Shown here: positions 8,558 through 18,423 of the stretch, one piece after another | How positions within the stretch are numbered: position 1 is the first letter of the stretch | Layout of the letters: each line of letters starts with the position of its first letter | Virus record (IMG/VR): IMGVR_UViG_3300026078_000003 | Span: 1 to 63,876 of that record | Length of the DNA: 63,876 nucleotides | Reading direction: 5' to 3' (one strand) | Source: a virus | Program-made: the position numbers and the translations under genes | The notes under the pieces: generated by a model | Told to the model about the DNA's origin: nothing | Database searches by the model: none | The model's input: only the letters and a program-made list of their open reading frames with translations

Positions 8558-11500
8558 TTATCCTCCAACTCCCGCTCTTCTGTGTCTCGGCCGCGTATTT
8601 GTTACCACAGTATCGAGTGCGTCCGCCGCGCGCTTCATCTGAGTAAACAACTCGTCACTATTTCCACGTGATTCAGTTCTAAACTTCAAGATATTATCTG
8701 ACAAACCCTTTACTGCGCCGCTCAAATCTTGCAATGCCGTAGCGTTTTTATTCTGCGCGTCTAGAGCCGCGTCTACTTGCGGCTGCTGAATTTGATCCAT
8801 CGCGGTTGCGATCGCGTTAGGCGTTGTAGTGGTCAAATTATCATTGATCGCGGATAAAGTATGATTTGATACTGAGCCGATCCCTGAGATATTCGATAGA
8901 CCACCGACAATCGCGGCAGTATCTGGGCTCAAAACGTGAGCGACAGCAGGAATAAGCTTAATCCTGTTAATCGTATCGTCAATTCCTGAAAGCACCGAGG
9001 CCGTTAGCTCGCTCGAAGGCGAGAACGCCACGAGATTTTTGCGATACGTCTCGGCAAAGTCTCTAAACTTGGTGATCGCGTCAGCATCACCCGTAAGGGC
9101 CTTGATTCGATCGGCCTCGTAATCAGCTTTAGAGTTCGCCAAAGCCGTTCTCGCGTCAACTAATCCAAGCGACGAATCTGTATGGAGCGACGTCTGATAA
9201 TCTAATAACGACTGAACCGCAGATTTAAGCGAATCAGCGGCGGTATTCTGATTGGCAGCGGCATCCGATAGAGAGCTTGCCGCAGTTGTCACACTATCGA
9301 AGCTAGGAACCCAATTCTTACCTCCCGGCAAAATATCTTTATTGGAATCGAGCCAGCCAAAAGCTTTATCGAGTAGATCGATCTCGTCTTTAGTTAAATC
9401 GCCCTTAGCTTTTAGTAGCACATATTCATCTCGAAGCTCAATCATTTTGATCTGGAAATTAATAACTTCTTGCGTCTGTAACAATTCGTTATGTAACAAG
9501 TGCTGCTGTGCGTTGATGTTACTATCCGCGATAACATTTGATAGATCACCCACGAGAGACGAGAATTGCTGCATTGACAACTTCTCAATTGCTTTATCTT
9601 CGGCTGCGGTCAATTTTCCTAACATATTCGCGGTTCTTACCGCACCATATCCCGCGCCTTCGATCTCTTTCTTCATATCCTCGAAAGGTTTACGAGCCTG
9701 TTCAAATGCATCATTCGGATTAACAAGCTGATTAAATCGATCCGCGACATCTTTTTGATGAGCCTTTGTCGCGGCCTCGATTTCTTGATGTTGCAGCGCT
9801 AATAACTCTTCTCTAAGTTTTTTATCCTTGCCCGCCGCGAGTAACTGAGCCGCATAGTCGTGATTGATCTGTGCGAGCTGTTGATGGAATTGGTCCATTC
9901 CATCAAGTGACATCTGGAAACGTTTATCATCAATGAACGATTGAACAGATTGTTTATCGCTTCCCTTTCCCCCACCAGCATGAGGCGCTTTCCCCGCAGC
10001 AGCTAACGCCGCAGCGAGCGCATCGTTAAACATCCCGGCGAATTCTTCCCACTTCCCGAGCATTTCGAGTTGCAATTTAATCTGATCGAACTCAATTTGT
10101 ACTTTGACCTTTGCCCATTGCGCGGCCTCCTTAGCATATTTCGGCGACGCCTGGAGATACTGATACAATGTATCGAATATCCCCATGTTAATTTCTTGAT
10201 CGGTCAGCGCTTTGGGAACCTTATTCAGCTCGTCAATATAGTGCGCGAGAGTTTCGCGAAGATGAGCGAGCGCTGCGTCACTATCGGAGCTGAGGGTTTT
10301 GACCATATCGCCAAGATCAAAACCGCCATCCTGTCCACCGCCGCGTAAATCGGGGCCTCCGCCACCACCAGAATTCGGGCCATGCCAGCCTGGGTTAGTT
10401 TCCAGTTGACTAATTTGGCGCTGTACATCTTCGATTTGTTTTTGAAGGGCTGCGGTGATCGAATCTGAAGCTTCACCGATTCCATCCGATAGAGATTTCA
10501 GCGCGGCAAGTCTATCACTGGCGGTTGTATCAATTCCGAGAGCAGAATTTTTCTCAGCCTGAGTCGCGCGATCTCTCGCGGCAACGGTCGCATCCGTAGA
10601 CAATCCTAATCTTCTTTCGGCCTCGATTTCGCGATTATATTTCTCAACGATCCCGATATATTGAGCGCCTGCGTCACCTAAGCGATCGTTCCTGGCCTGT
10701 GTTGCCGTCTGGATATTTTGCTCAATTTGATCTAGAGTTTGACCGATTGACAGTTGCAGCGCCTGTACGATTTCTTTTGATACGCCAGCAAAATTTGCCT
10801 GAGTTATCGCCGCAGCTATTCCGGCCTCCATTGCTTCTTGAGCAGAATCAAATTCGCCCACCCAAACACCCGCAACATAGGCGCCGAATTTTTTACCGTC
10901 GTTGCGTGCCCGGATTGTAATCTGTGGCAAATCCATAAGAATGCCACCGATCGCATCCGTGATCTGCTGCAACATTTTACGAAGAGCATCAGAAATTTTT
11001 TTCCCTGCCTGATCGAAATACGAGGGTGAGGACCAATCTCCGCCCGAGACAGTTAATTGCGTAGCGGTACCGAATTTGTGAGCTTCCTGATCTTTTATCA
11101 TTTGATCTACAAGCGAATAGACCGCATAAAAGATCTGAACTTCAGCAAGAATGCCGCCCATCGCACCGCCAAGACCGGCGCCGCCAACACCCATATTGTT
11201 TAACATTCCGCCGACCTGCTGACCCGTTTGATATGCGGACTGAACATCGGCGATGACTTTAGAAAGGTAATTGGCAATTTTTCCTAGAAATCCTCCAAAT
11301 AGACTGCCGATGTTGTTTAGCGCTGAAGACCATGTCGAGGCTTGATTTGCCCAATATTCCGAATCTAAATGTTCAATATAAGCCTGTGCGTCTTTGACTT
11401 GTTGTGAGGTGCGTCCGGTGCTGCCAGAGACGTATTGTTCGATTCGATCGCGTTCCTCTTTGTATAGATCAAACGGCGTTTTTGACGCACCTGAGATTGT

Positions 11501-13972
11501 CTTAGAAATCTGAACATCCTGAAGGTCCTGTAAATCTTTCTTTATTGCATCCGATATACTTCCGATGTTGATGCCCAGCGATTCAAATATTTTTTCAGTC
11601 TCATCTATGATTCGCTGACCTTCTTCGATAGATCCGTGTCCGATGTTAGCAATTATTTCTAGATATTGCGTCTCAAGCTCTTGTAAATATTTCGATTGAC
11701 CAGTATCAACACGAGATATCGCGGTCTGTAAACTCGCCTGATTATTAAGACTCCCTAAAGCTTTCGCGGCCTCTAGAGCATCTTTCATCGAATTTGTAAA
11801 ATCATGCTCTCGGCGCACAGCCTCAGTGATTGAATCTGTCAAATCATCTTGAGTGTGCTTGAGCGACTCCAGAACCTTACGCTTGATTTCGGCCTGAATC
11901 GCGTTCTCTCTAGTTGCGACGCTGGTACCTGTTAGCTCGTCGGTTAGTTGCGCCTGCAATTCGAGCTGTTTGTTTAGAAACTCGGAATTCTCTTTGCTAG
12001 TCGATAGCACAAGATCCGTCGAGTGTTTTAGATCAAAATTCTTTCCAGCCAGATCTCCAACGACCTTAACTTGCTTTTGATATGATGCATTCGACGCATC
12101 GATTTCGGCTCTAATTTTCGCCGCATCGCCTGCGCGCTTATCGTCATTGCCTTTTCTTTCGAGATCTTGAAGTTTTTCGATCTCGGTTCTGTGCTCTTTT
12201 TCAAGCTGAGTCACTGCCGCGAGGACTACTTTACGGCGCTCTTGGGTCAGCAACTCTCGCGCGTAGACGTCTAGCCCTTGCTCCGCCGCCGACAACAAAT
12301 GACTTTGCTCGACGTCTTCTTCTACAAGTTTTTTTGTCAGATCCGCGAGCTTGTCGGTGTACGCACGAATAATTTTATCCGACTCTAGAACGAGATCATT
12401 TAACTTTTTTTGTTTGTTGCCGATTTCGTCTTGAGCGCTTCCGTGTTTTTTTGCTACATCGGTGTCACCTTCAAGAGCTTGTTTGTGCGCCATCCAACTA
12501 ATGATTGCATCATCACTCGCCTTTTGATTCTTACCGAGAGCTACTGTGTCCGTGAGAAGAGAATCGGTCGCAGTTTTGAGTGCCGATCCGATGCCGTTTT
12601 TAACGGGCTCCCAAGCCGCACCCATGATCGGAACTTTAGACATAAACTGAGCAAATTCGCCCAGTTCTTCTAGAATCGAAATCAGGGCTTTATCTATGAT
12701 TATAGCGACTTCGTCCCAGCTTGCAGCTAAATCATGAAAAACAACTATCGTGCCGTATACTTCGGTTCTTAGAAAATCTCCAATAGTATGACCGAAATCA
12801 GACGCCCCCTTCGATGCCTGTTTCCAGTCGTCAACGGAGCCGAATAGATCATGCGATAAATATTCCAGCGCGGGAATCAATTCCGATGCGATACCTTCCT
12901 TCAGCTCGCCATAAACAAATTTGATTCTGCCTGCTTGAATGCCCAGCGTCTCGTGAGCGCCCGCAGCCAATCCAACCTTTTCTGTCAAAATATCAAAAAT
13001 CTTGGCTTGATACCCAGCGATATCGCCAGTATCAACCATCGATTTTAACATCGCTTGTTGGCCGGTTGTTAAATCAACGCCGATCTCTTTGGCCGCTCTT
13101 AGCGATCTTGTATTACCGTCAATCAGCGGCCCGATTTTTCTTGCGGCTTCGGCGGCTGTAATTCCTTGAGCGCGTGCATAGGCGTTAACTGCGTCTAACG
13201 CTTTCGGATAGACATCTTCGGTGAGATTTTTAAATCGTGTGAGAACGAGCGCTGCTTGTATTTCTTCTTCCTTGGTTCGGCCAGTCAACAACGCATACGA
13301 TCCCGCAAGCTCAATGATCTCGTGTGAAGACAAGCCAGAATACGAGCCTGTATTTTTAAGTGAGTCATTTAGCCTCTCGACAACAGCCTGTAGCTTTAAC
13401 CCCTCCTCTACAGCGTCTTTGATAAATTCAAACGCCGCAAATGCAACGCCGACAGCAACCAATCCAGCAGCCAATCCGGCAACAATCGGAAGAAGCGGGC
13501 CCAATCCCTTAATCATCTCACCCAGCGAGCCGACCTTTCCCGCGAGACCTCCGAGACCTTCGGCCATCTCATGCGCTTCGGCTCCAGCAGGCCCCATTGA
13601 GCCTGTCAACTTGATAACGTGTTCTATTAGCGATTTGAGAGGTGATTCGTTCTCAGAATATTTTTGTTTGGCTTTGTCGAGAAGCTCCAGATATTTCTCG
13701 TGCGACGGGATCAATCCCGATTTATACGCGTCAGATAGCGCTTTATGGGCTTTTTCTAGTTTCTGTTCGGCAGCAATAGTAGGGTCAATCGACGCGGCAA
13801 CTTTTTTATATGTGCTTTCGATTCCCGCGAGTTCTTTCAAATAAGAGCTTAGGGTTGTGCGTGATATGTTCGCCTGCTTCGCGATGTCGTCTAAGCTCTT
13901 ATCAACGTTGGATTTGTCAACTCTCCAAGTGAGAAGACCTTCGAGCGTTCCTATGTTGACGGTGCCGGACAT
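8558..13972 (-). CDS. Tail tape measure protein
   Basis: 1804 residues, by far the longest gene. It has long coiled-coil and Ala/Gln/Lys-rich stretches, a hydrophobic segment near residues 155-185 (LLPIVAGLAAGLVAVGVAFA) and another near 945. It sits directly after the tail assembly chaperone genes, where tape measures are found in siphoviruses. At about 0.15 nm per residue it would set a tail of roughly 270 nm. The protein fixes tail length and is ejected with the DNA. Confidence 0.95.
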   Translation of the reverse strand: MSGTVNIGTLEGLLTWRVDKSNVDKSLDDIAKQANISRTTLSSYLKELAGIESTYKKVAASIDPTIAAEQKLEKAHKALSDAYKSGLIPSHEKYLELLDKAKQKYSENESPLKSLIEHVIKLTGSMGPAGAEAHEMAEGLGGLAGKVGSLGEMIKGLGPLLPIVAGLAAGLVAVGVAFAAFEFIKDAVEEGLKLQAVVERLNDSLKNTGSYSGLSSHEIIELAGSYALLTGRTKEEEIQAALVLTRFKNLTEDVYPKALDAVNAYARAQGITAAEAARKIGPLIDGNTRSLRAAKEIGVDLTTGQQAMLKSMVDTGDIAGYQAKIFDILTEKVGLAAGAHETLGIQAGRIKFVYGELKEGIASELIPALEYLSHDLFGSVDDWKQASKGASDFGHTIGDFLRTEVYGTIVVFHDLAASWDEVAIIIDKALISILEELGEFAQFMSKVPIMGAAWEPVKNGIGSALKTATDSLLTDTVALGKNQKASDDAIISWMAHKQALEGDTDVAKKHGSAQDEIGNKQKKLNDLVLESDKIIRAYTDKLADLTKKLVEEDVEQSHLLSAAEQGLDVYARELLTQERRKVVLAAVTQLEKEHRTEIEKLQDLERKGNDDKRAGDAAKIRAEIDASNASYQKQVKVVGDLAGKNFDLKHSTDLVLSTSKENSEFLNKQLELQAQLTDELTGTSVATRENAIQAEIKRKVLESLKHTQDDLTDSITEAVRREHDFTNSMKDALEAAKALGSLNNQASLQTAISRVDTGQSKYLQELETQYLEIIANIGHGSIEEGQRIIDETEKIFESLGINIGSISDAIKKDLQDLQDVQISKTISGASKTPFDLYKEERDRIEQYVSGSTGRTSQQVKDAQAYIEHLDSEYWANQASTWSSALNNIGSLFGGFLGKIANYLSKVIADVQSAYQTGQQVGGMLNNMGVGGAGLGGAMGGILAEVQIFYAVYSLVDQMIKDQEAHKFGTATQLTVSGGDWSSPSYFDQAGKKISDALRKMLQQITDAIGGILMDLPQITIRARNDGKKFGAYVAGVWVGEFDSAQEAMEAGIAAAITQANFAGVSKEIVQALQLSIGQTLDQIEQNIQTATQARNDRLGDAGAQYIGIVEKYNREIEAERRLGLSTDATVAARDRATQAEKNSALGIDTTASDRLAALKSLSDGIGEASDSITAALQKQIEDVQRQISQLETNPGWHGPNSGGGGGPDLRGGGQDGGFDLGDMVKTLSSDSDAALAHLRETLAHYIDELNKVPKALTDQEINMGIFDTLYQYLQASPKYAKEAAQWAKVKVQIEFDQIKLQLEMLGKWEEFAGMFNDALAAALAAAGKAPHAGGGKGSDKQSVQSFIDDKRFQMSLDGMDQFHQQLAQINHDYAAQLLAAGKDKKLREELLALQHQEIEAATKAHQKDVADRFNQLVNPNDAFEQARKPFEDMKKEIEGAGYGAVRTANMLGKLTAAEDKAIEKLSMQQFSSLVGDLSNVIADSNINAQQHLLHNELLQTQEVINFQIKMIELRDEYVLLKAKGDLTKDEIDLLDKAFGWLDSNKDILPGGKNWVPSFDSVTTAASSLSDAAANQNTAADSLKSAVQSLLDYQTSLHTDSSLGLVDARTALANSKADYEADRIKALTGDADAITKFRDFAETYRKNLVAFSPSSELTASVLSGIDDTINRIKLIPAVAHVLSPDTAAIVGGLSNISGIGSVSNHTLSAINDNLTTTTPNAIATAMDQIQQPQVDAALDAQNKNATALQDLSGAVKGLSDNILKFRTESRGNSDELFTQMKRAADALDTVVTNTRPRHRRAGVGG

Positions 13973-13990
13973 AACGATATTTAATCTTTC

Positions 13991-14405
13991 TTATCCCTGC
14001 ACTGTATTTTCGACCGGCTTACGCCCATGTAATAAACGCTTGAGGTACCCATTCCATGCGAGTTGTGCATCATCCGGATCTAGAGTTTCAGCGGCTTTTT
14101 CTTGTTCTTTCTGTTCTACTTCCTTTTGGATCATTTCATCGATAGTCGGCAACATAAAATCGCTTGGTTTAGTGAGCGCTGACTTTTCGACAATATTTAC
14201 GTTGTAGATCGCACTAGCTATCTGTCCCGCTCTGAGATCTTCTCTCTCCTCTAGAAATGGGCTTAATCTATTGAATTCCATCCACGCCCAGAACTGATCC
14301 AAAGTCAACTTATGAATAAATCCATTCGGCCCTTCTACGTTCCATTCTCGAAAGTGCGCGGCCAGCCGATAAACTTGACGTAAGATCGGAGACCGCCTTA
14401 GTCTT
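13991..14405 (-). CDS. Tail assembly chaperone, frameshift extension (gpT-like)
   Basis: The frame is open from the end of the upstream chaperone gene without a good start of its own. It contains FHREW-like and 'TLDQFWAWMEFNRLSPFLEE' / REDLRAGQIASAIYNVN segments typical of the T part of lambda G/GT chaperone pairs (DEW.AY.RLEPFGEERADLRAG in relatives). A -1 shift at the GGGGG run at about 14404-14411, just before the G-gene stop, would join the two frames into about 272 residues. A separate initiation at TTG 14308 is the alternative. Confidence 0.75.
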
Positions 14406-14808
14406 CCCCCGGTTCTTCTCTGCTAGAGCTTGTGATCGCCTCATAGAGCAGATTTAGAATTTTGACAGCGACAGGCCCCCACTGATCGTACGTCGCCAAC
14501 TGCTGACCATCTTCCTTTACGATCAGGTTAGAAAGAAGCTTGCGAAGACCAACGATGCGGTTTTGTTCTGAAGTGTTCGCTAGGAGTTCTTCGGCATCGT
14601 CAATAGACACGGGAAGATGGAAAAACTGATAGATCTCGCCGTCTGGAAATTTTACGTTGATCGCGGTGACTTTTTCGCTCTCTTTTTCCATTAGATCAAG
14701 AGAGAGAATTCCAGCGGGTTTGACTCTGTTGATTTCGGCCTGAGTCATCGTGGGCTTAGAGGACTTAGAAGTGCGACGCGTATTGCTCCGAACTGGACGA
14801 TTAGCCAT
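14398..14808 (-). CDS. Tail assembly chaperone (gpG-like)
   Basis: 136 residues, from ATG at 14808, immediately upstream of the tape measure region and downstream of the tail tube gene. The basic N terminus is followed by an alpha/beta domain (IYQFFHLPVSIDDAEELLAN, IVGLRKLLSNLIVKEDG). The stop at 14398-14400 is preceded by CCGGGGGAAGAC, a plausible -1 slippage site leading into the T-like frame. These chaperones coat the tape measure during tail assembly and are not in the mature virion. Confidence 0.8.
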   Translation of the reverse strand: MANRPVRSNTRRTSKSSKPTMTQAEINRVKPAGILSLDLMEKESEKVTAINVKFPDGEIYQFFHLPVSIDDAEELLANTSEQNRIVGLRKLLSNLIVKEDGQQLATYDQWGPVAVKILNLLYEAITSSSREEPGED

Positions 14809-14861
14809 GATTTTGCTCCTAAAAAATGCCTGCCTTAATTTTGTGCTGCTCGTTTTGGGGT

Positions 14862-15332
14862 TTAGGTATAAATTGTTCCGTTAACCTTCATCGCGCCGAG
14901 CGTCGGCGTAAACACCCATTGGCACTTGTACTCACCGTTCCGCGCAGGACCCATCTTCTTCCAGGTGCTGACCTCTCCGCTTTGAATCACGCAATCAGTA
15001 CTTGGCGCGGTTCCCTCCGGCCCCAGAACCATGACGCCGAAGGTAACGCCCGTGTGATAGTGGTCATGCAGAGCCGCATGCACGGCGTTGGCGAATTTGT
15101 AAGTCATATCATTCGTCATATCATCGCGGCCCATGACCTGAGACACGATGTTGCTACCAACTCCAGCACCGTGCGCGGTGATCTCTGTTTTCTGTCGCGA
15201 GGTGCCGACATCAATAGAGCTAGTGACTTCAGGTACAAGTGTGAATACTCCAGGCGACAGATCCGGATCGATCTCAATGTAGAGCTTTGTCCCGTGTCCG
15301 GCAACGGGAATAGTTCCAGGCGTAACAGGCAT
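14862..15332 (-). CDS. Major tail (tube) protein
   Basis: 156 residues. Gene order (tail terminator, small protein, this gene, chaperones, tape measure) and the beta-rich sequence with VTSSIDVGTSRQKTEIT and a C-terminal CQWVFTPTLGAMKVNG match siphovirus tail tube proteins. It polymerises into the tail tube around the tape measure. Confidence 0.85.
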   Translation of the reverse strand: MPVTPGTIPVAGHGTKLYIEIDPDLSPGVFTLVPEVTSSIDVGTSRQKTEITAHGAGVGSNIVSQVMGRDDMTNDMTYKFANAVHAALHDHYHTGVTFGVMVLGPEGTAPSTDCVIQSGEVSTWKKMGPARNGEYKCQWVFTPTLGAMKVNGTIYT

Positions 15333-15365
15333 AATTGGCGCTCCTTTCGAGAAAATTACACGTTT

Positions 15366-15569
15366 CTACTTTGCTGGCGAAATGTCAAGATAATATTCTT
15401 TGTCCTTTTCAAACTGCTCTAGTGCTGCGTCGTTTACAGTCGAAAGGATAAGTGAGCCGCTCGGTGTGTATTTATAAAACTGCTCGTTTTCCTTGCTACC
15501 ACTGATAACCGGCGACATGTGAACCGTTCCATTTTCAATGCCATTACAAATGAATTTTGCGCGTACCAT
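15366..15569 (-). CDS. Small virion-module protein, 67 aa
   Basis: The start has a good ribosome binding site (GGAGAG) and the gene lies between the tail terminator-like gene and the tail tube gene with short gaps. The product MVRAKFICNGIENGTVHMSP has a small beta domain including a FYKYTPSGSLILSTV segment. No known function; perhaps a tail or connector accessory protein. Confidence 0.65.
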   Translation of the reverse strand: MVRAKFICNGIENGTVHMSPVISGSKENEQFYKYTPSGSLILSTVNDAALEQFEKDKEYYLDISPAK

Positions 15570-15584
15570 AAGTAACTCTCCTTT

Positions 15585-16007
15585 TTACGTTAAGCTCACG
15601 ACGATATTTCTTAGCCCGTCCAAATATTGGTAAACCTTCTCGGCACGATCTCTGCAAGATTCATAATCCTCAGCACAAGTCAAGATTTGCAAACCTCGAT
15701 TTTCCCGCTTTGAATCATGCGTTTCTTCGGGCTCATAACCTCCAGTTGGAATGACAACATTAAAGGGTCCCGCACCGTCTGGCAATGAACCCTTAAACCC
15801 GAGATATACAATCTCGCTAGACGATATCGGCGGCGTTCCCGGGCCAGCCTTCAAAATCTCTTCTATTTCTTCCTCGAAATGAGTTGTTGGCGCTAAAATT
15901 CTAACAATGAAATTCGTAGAGAACAATTGGCGATCATCTGTCGTGATCCGATACGGAAATGGCGCTTGGATTGCGCGAATTTCCTGATAAAAAGTGCTGG
16001 AAGCCAT
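15585..16007 (-). CDS. Tail terminator-like protein, 140 aa
   Basis: Lies between the gp10-like connector gene and the tail tube gene. This is the position of the tail terminator (gpU-type) in siphovirus modules. The sequence shows alpha/beta alternation (ILTCAEDYESCRDRAEKV) and a C-terminal YLDGLRNIVVSLT helix. The assignment rests mostly on synteny. Confidence 0.6.
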   Translation of the reverse strand: MASSTFYQEIRAIQAPFPYRITTDDRQLFSTNFIVRILAPTTHFEEEIEEILKAGPGTPPISSSEIVYLGFKGSLPDGAGPFNVVIPTGGYEPEETHDSKRENRGLQILTCAEDYESCRDRAEKVYQYLDGLRNIVVSLT

Positions 16008-16013
16008 TTATTA

Positions 16014-16466
16014 TTAACCTAATTTGCTTCCAATTTTGCTACCTATTCTCTGCGCCATTCCTGCTATTGATTCATTGAACGGCCGTTCTAGAAATTTCGG
16101 TCCTGTTCCTTCTGGATGAAACTGGACACTGACACCTTCCCACGACGGCGGATCGTGCGGGCTCGGATGCTCGTGAATCGCGAGAGTGTAGGGAATAGAA
16201 TCGTCGCCAGCAGTGAAAGCGACCACTACATCGGCACCTTCTGTGAAATGGCCGAGAGAATTGCGTCCTTGAGATAATCCACTTTTCATAACGCGGATGG
16301 AATCTCGAAGCTCGCCAGACTTTACGGGCGTCATCGCTTTGGCTTTCGCTACGATCATGTCTGCCTCCTCTTCGACGCTATCGTTCAGCGCTTCCCGAGA
16401 GGCACGATCAATCGACTTGATCCGCGTTTGAAGATCGCTTAAACCGCGAAGCTCAAAATCAGCCAT
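16014..16466 (-). CDS. HK97 gp10-like head-tail connector / neck protein
   Basis: 150 residues. The N terminus MADFELRGLSDLQTRIKSI, then EEEADMIVAKAKAMTPVKSG and ELRDSIRV, is the HK97-gp10 signature. These proteins sit at the neck or join head and tail. The start overlaps the stop of the glycosyltransferase gene by 8 bp. Confidence 0.85.
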   Translation of the reverse strand: MADFELRGLSDLQTRIKSIDRASREALNDSVEEEADMIVAKAKAMTPVKSGELRDSIRVMKSGLSQGRNSLGHFTEGADVVVAFTAGDDSIPYTLAIHEHPSPHDPPSWEGVSVQFHPEGTGPKFLERPFNESIAGMAQRIGSKIGSKLG

Positions 16467-18423
16467 TGGCAGACCTCGCTTCTATCTCGCTTTGCTCCAA
16501 TCGACGCAAACCATGAGGAAGCGATCCCCATTTAGCTGTAAAATTTTCCTGCGCGGTAAAGTAACGCCGCTTGTATTCTATTTTTTCGGACTCAGAAATA
16601 ATCGCTCTTTGTGTTCCATTCTTAGTGTGCGCTATGCCATGATTTGGCACATCTTCCATTGCAATAGGATCAGCCGGGTTTTCTTTACAGTAAACTTCAA
16701 TTCTGTTCGTATAGTCACAATCCTCGAAGTAGGCAAATCCAGGCGATATTGATTCATCGAACTTGCCGATTTTATTTACGCAAGAATCGCGCAGCAAGAA
16801 ACAGGAATAGCCGATACCTTGCGGAAATACTAGATCGGCCGAGCACTTAGCGAGTGTTTCGATTGAATCAGCAGAGAATTCAATATCATCGTTAGAGATA
16901 ATCCGGCTTCCGCTTGTATTTGCAATAAAAATGTTCCAAGATTCAGCCAAACCTAGACGTCTGGTATTCAGTACGATTACATCGAAAGGAAGGTCCTTGA
17001 CGCACTCGGCCATTTTCTCGCTGTTTGTGCCGTTGTCGATAACAAAAACCTTGCCGCGCCGTTTTGCGATAATCAACGATTCGAGACACTTTCGCAATAG
17101 GTCATAACGATTCAGCACAGTAATGCAAACATCGACCGTGTTTGAGGCCGATACGCTAGCGCGTTTGGCACGTGCCATGAATCCTTCCAACGATTCCACG
17201 AACAATCTGCCTGTATTTTCCCACGATAACGTTTCTGCCAAAATCAAAGCATCTTGATTCGGCATCGAAGGATACAACGCATTACGTTGCTGATAGATAA
17301 ACGATAAACACTTGACAGTTTCTTCTTTGTCCGCGACCGCGCCCACGGTATAAGGATTACGACCTTGAGGCGCTGTCAATGCAACACCACTACACGGCAC
17401 TCTATAAGCACAATTCTTTTTAACCCAACCCGATTGCGTATTGAACGCCGAGTGATCCGGCAGAACACAATCAACGCCGCATGCCATCGCTTCTAATGCG
17501 GGAAGACCGAAACCCTCACCCTGACTCTGCGTCATGTACACGTCCATTGCCGAATAAACAAACGGCATGCGAGAGTCTTCGTCACCGATCCCCGCATCGG
17601 GCGTATGAACGATAACACGACCGCTTAATCCGAAATACTTCACTAGCGATTTAAGATCACAGCTCGCGTCTCCGGTCGGAGCGACATGAAGATAGAGAAA
17701 AGCATCGTTGACGTTATAGCTATGAATCCATGATGCGAAATAATCCAGCGTTAATTCTAAACGTTTACGTGCTTGATTGCGACCGACAACACCGACGATA
17801 AACGAATCTAGCGGTATCTGTAACTGATCGAAACCTAGCTCGATTCGGCTCTGCTTCTTGTCTCGCGGATAGAATAGTGACGTATCTACTCCGAGAGGAA
17901 CAACATCTATCCCGAGATAAATCAACCGATGTAGGTCTAGAGGCCCCGAATAAGTTGCTATGGATTTTGCAAATTCCTCTCGCGCGAATTCAGTCCATAC
18001 CATGACATGCGATAAGCGTTCTAGTTGTTCACCTTTTTGATTCTTACTATCAACCGCGAGCCATCCGACAACCGGAGGAATATTAAACTCTATCCCACGC
18101 GTCTTGCACTCTTCGGCAACTGAATCTAAACATTCAAAATACGTCGGTAGATTCCACGGATCTTGCAAAATCACAATTACATCGGGTTTAATTCGCGCGA
18201 TCATTGAGGGTAGACGCGCCTCGCCGCCATAGCTTTTCGCACGGTCTAGCGGCGCATAGCACGGCCAGATCTTATAAGGAAACGAATGTGGATCGCCGTA
18301 GTATGCCATCCCCAGGACAGTAACATCGTGACCGGCCGAATGTAATGCGTCGCAAGCCACGCGAGTACATCTAGAAAAGCCCGTGGATACGGTTGGCGAG
18401 TCGCCAATAAATAAGACTTTCAA
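16459..18423 (-). CDS. Two-domain glycosyltransferase (GT4-like plus GT2-like)
   Basis: 654 residues. Residues 1-400 have a GT-B fold: VLFIGDSPTVSTGFSR at the start and the EGFGLPALEAMACG motif (E-x7-E). Residues 430-654 have a GT-A (GT2) fold: VDVCITVLNRYDLLRKCLES, then ISNDDIEF and YFEDCDYTNRI. It would add sugars to a phage or host acceptor in the cytoplasm. It forms a cassette with the methyltransferase upstream (ATGA overlap), inserted between neck genes. The target (capsid, tail, or host surface precursor) is not evident. Confidence 0.85.
   Translation of the reverse strand: MKVLFIGDSPTVSTGFSRCTRVACDALHSAGHDVTVLGMAYYGDPHSFPYKIWPCYAPLDRAKSYGGEARLPSMIARIKPDVIVILQDPWNLPTYFECLDSVAEECKTRGIEFNIPPVVGWLAVDSKNQKGEQLERLSHVMVWTEFAREEFAKSIATYSGPLDLHRLIYLGIDVVPLGVDTSLFYPRDKKQSRIELGFDQLQIPLDSFIVGVVGRNQARKRLELTLDYFASWIHSYNVNDAFLYLHVAPTGDASCDLKSLVKYFGLSGRVIVHTPDAGIGDEDSRMPFVYSAMDVYMTQSQGEGFGLPALEAMACGVDCVLPDHSAFNTQSGWVKKNCAYRVPCSGVALTAPQGRNPYTVGAVADKEETVKCLSFIYQQRNALYPSMPNQDALILAETLSWENTGRLFVESLEGFMARAKRASVSASNTVDVCITVLNRYDLLRKCLESLIIAKRRGKVFVIDNGTNSEKMAECVKDLPFDVIVLNTRRLGLAESWNIFIANTSGSRIISNDDIEFSADSIETLAKCSADLVFPQGIGYSCFLLRDSCVNKIGKFDESISPGFAYFEDCDYTNRIEVYCKENPADPIAMEDVPNHGIAHTKNGTQRAIISESEKIEYKRRYFTAQENFTAKWGSLPHGLRRLEQSEIEARSANG

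Noticed and set aside
13221-13844. Long plus-strand ORF of 207 codons
   Set aside because: It is the mirror of the tape measure gene; composition is Ser/Ala-rich as expected from an antisense shadow, and there is no ribosome binding site.
14826-15422. Plus-strand ORF of 198 codons
   Set aside because: Antisense to the tail tube gene and its neighbour; no ribosome binding site.
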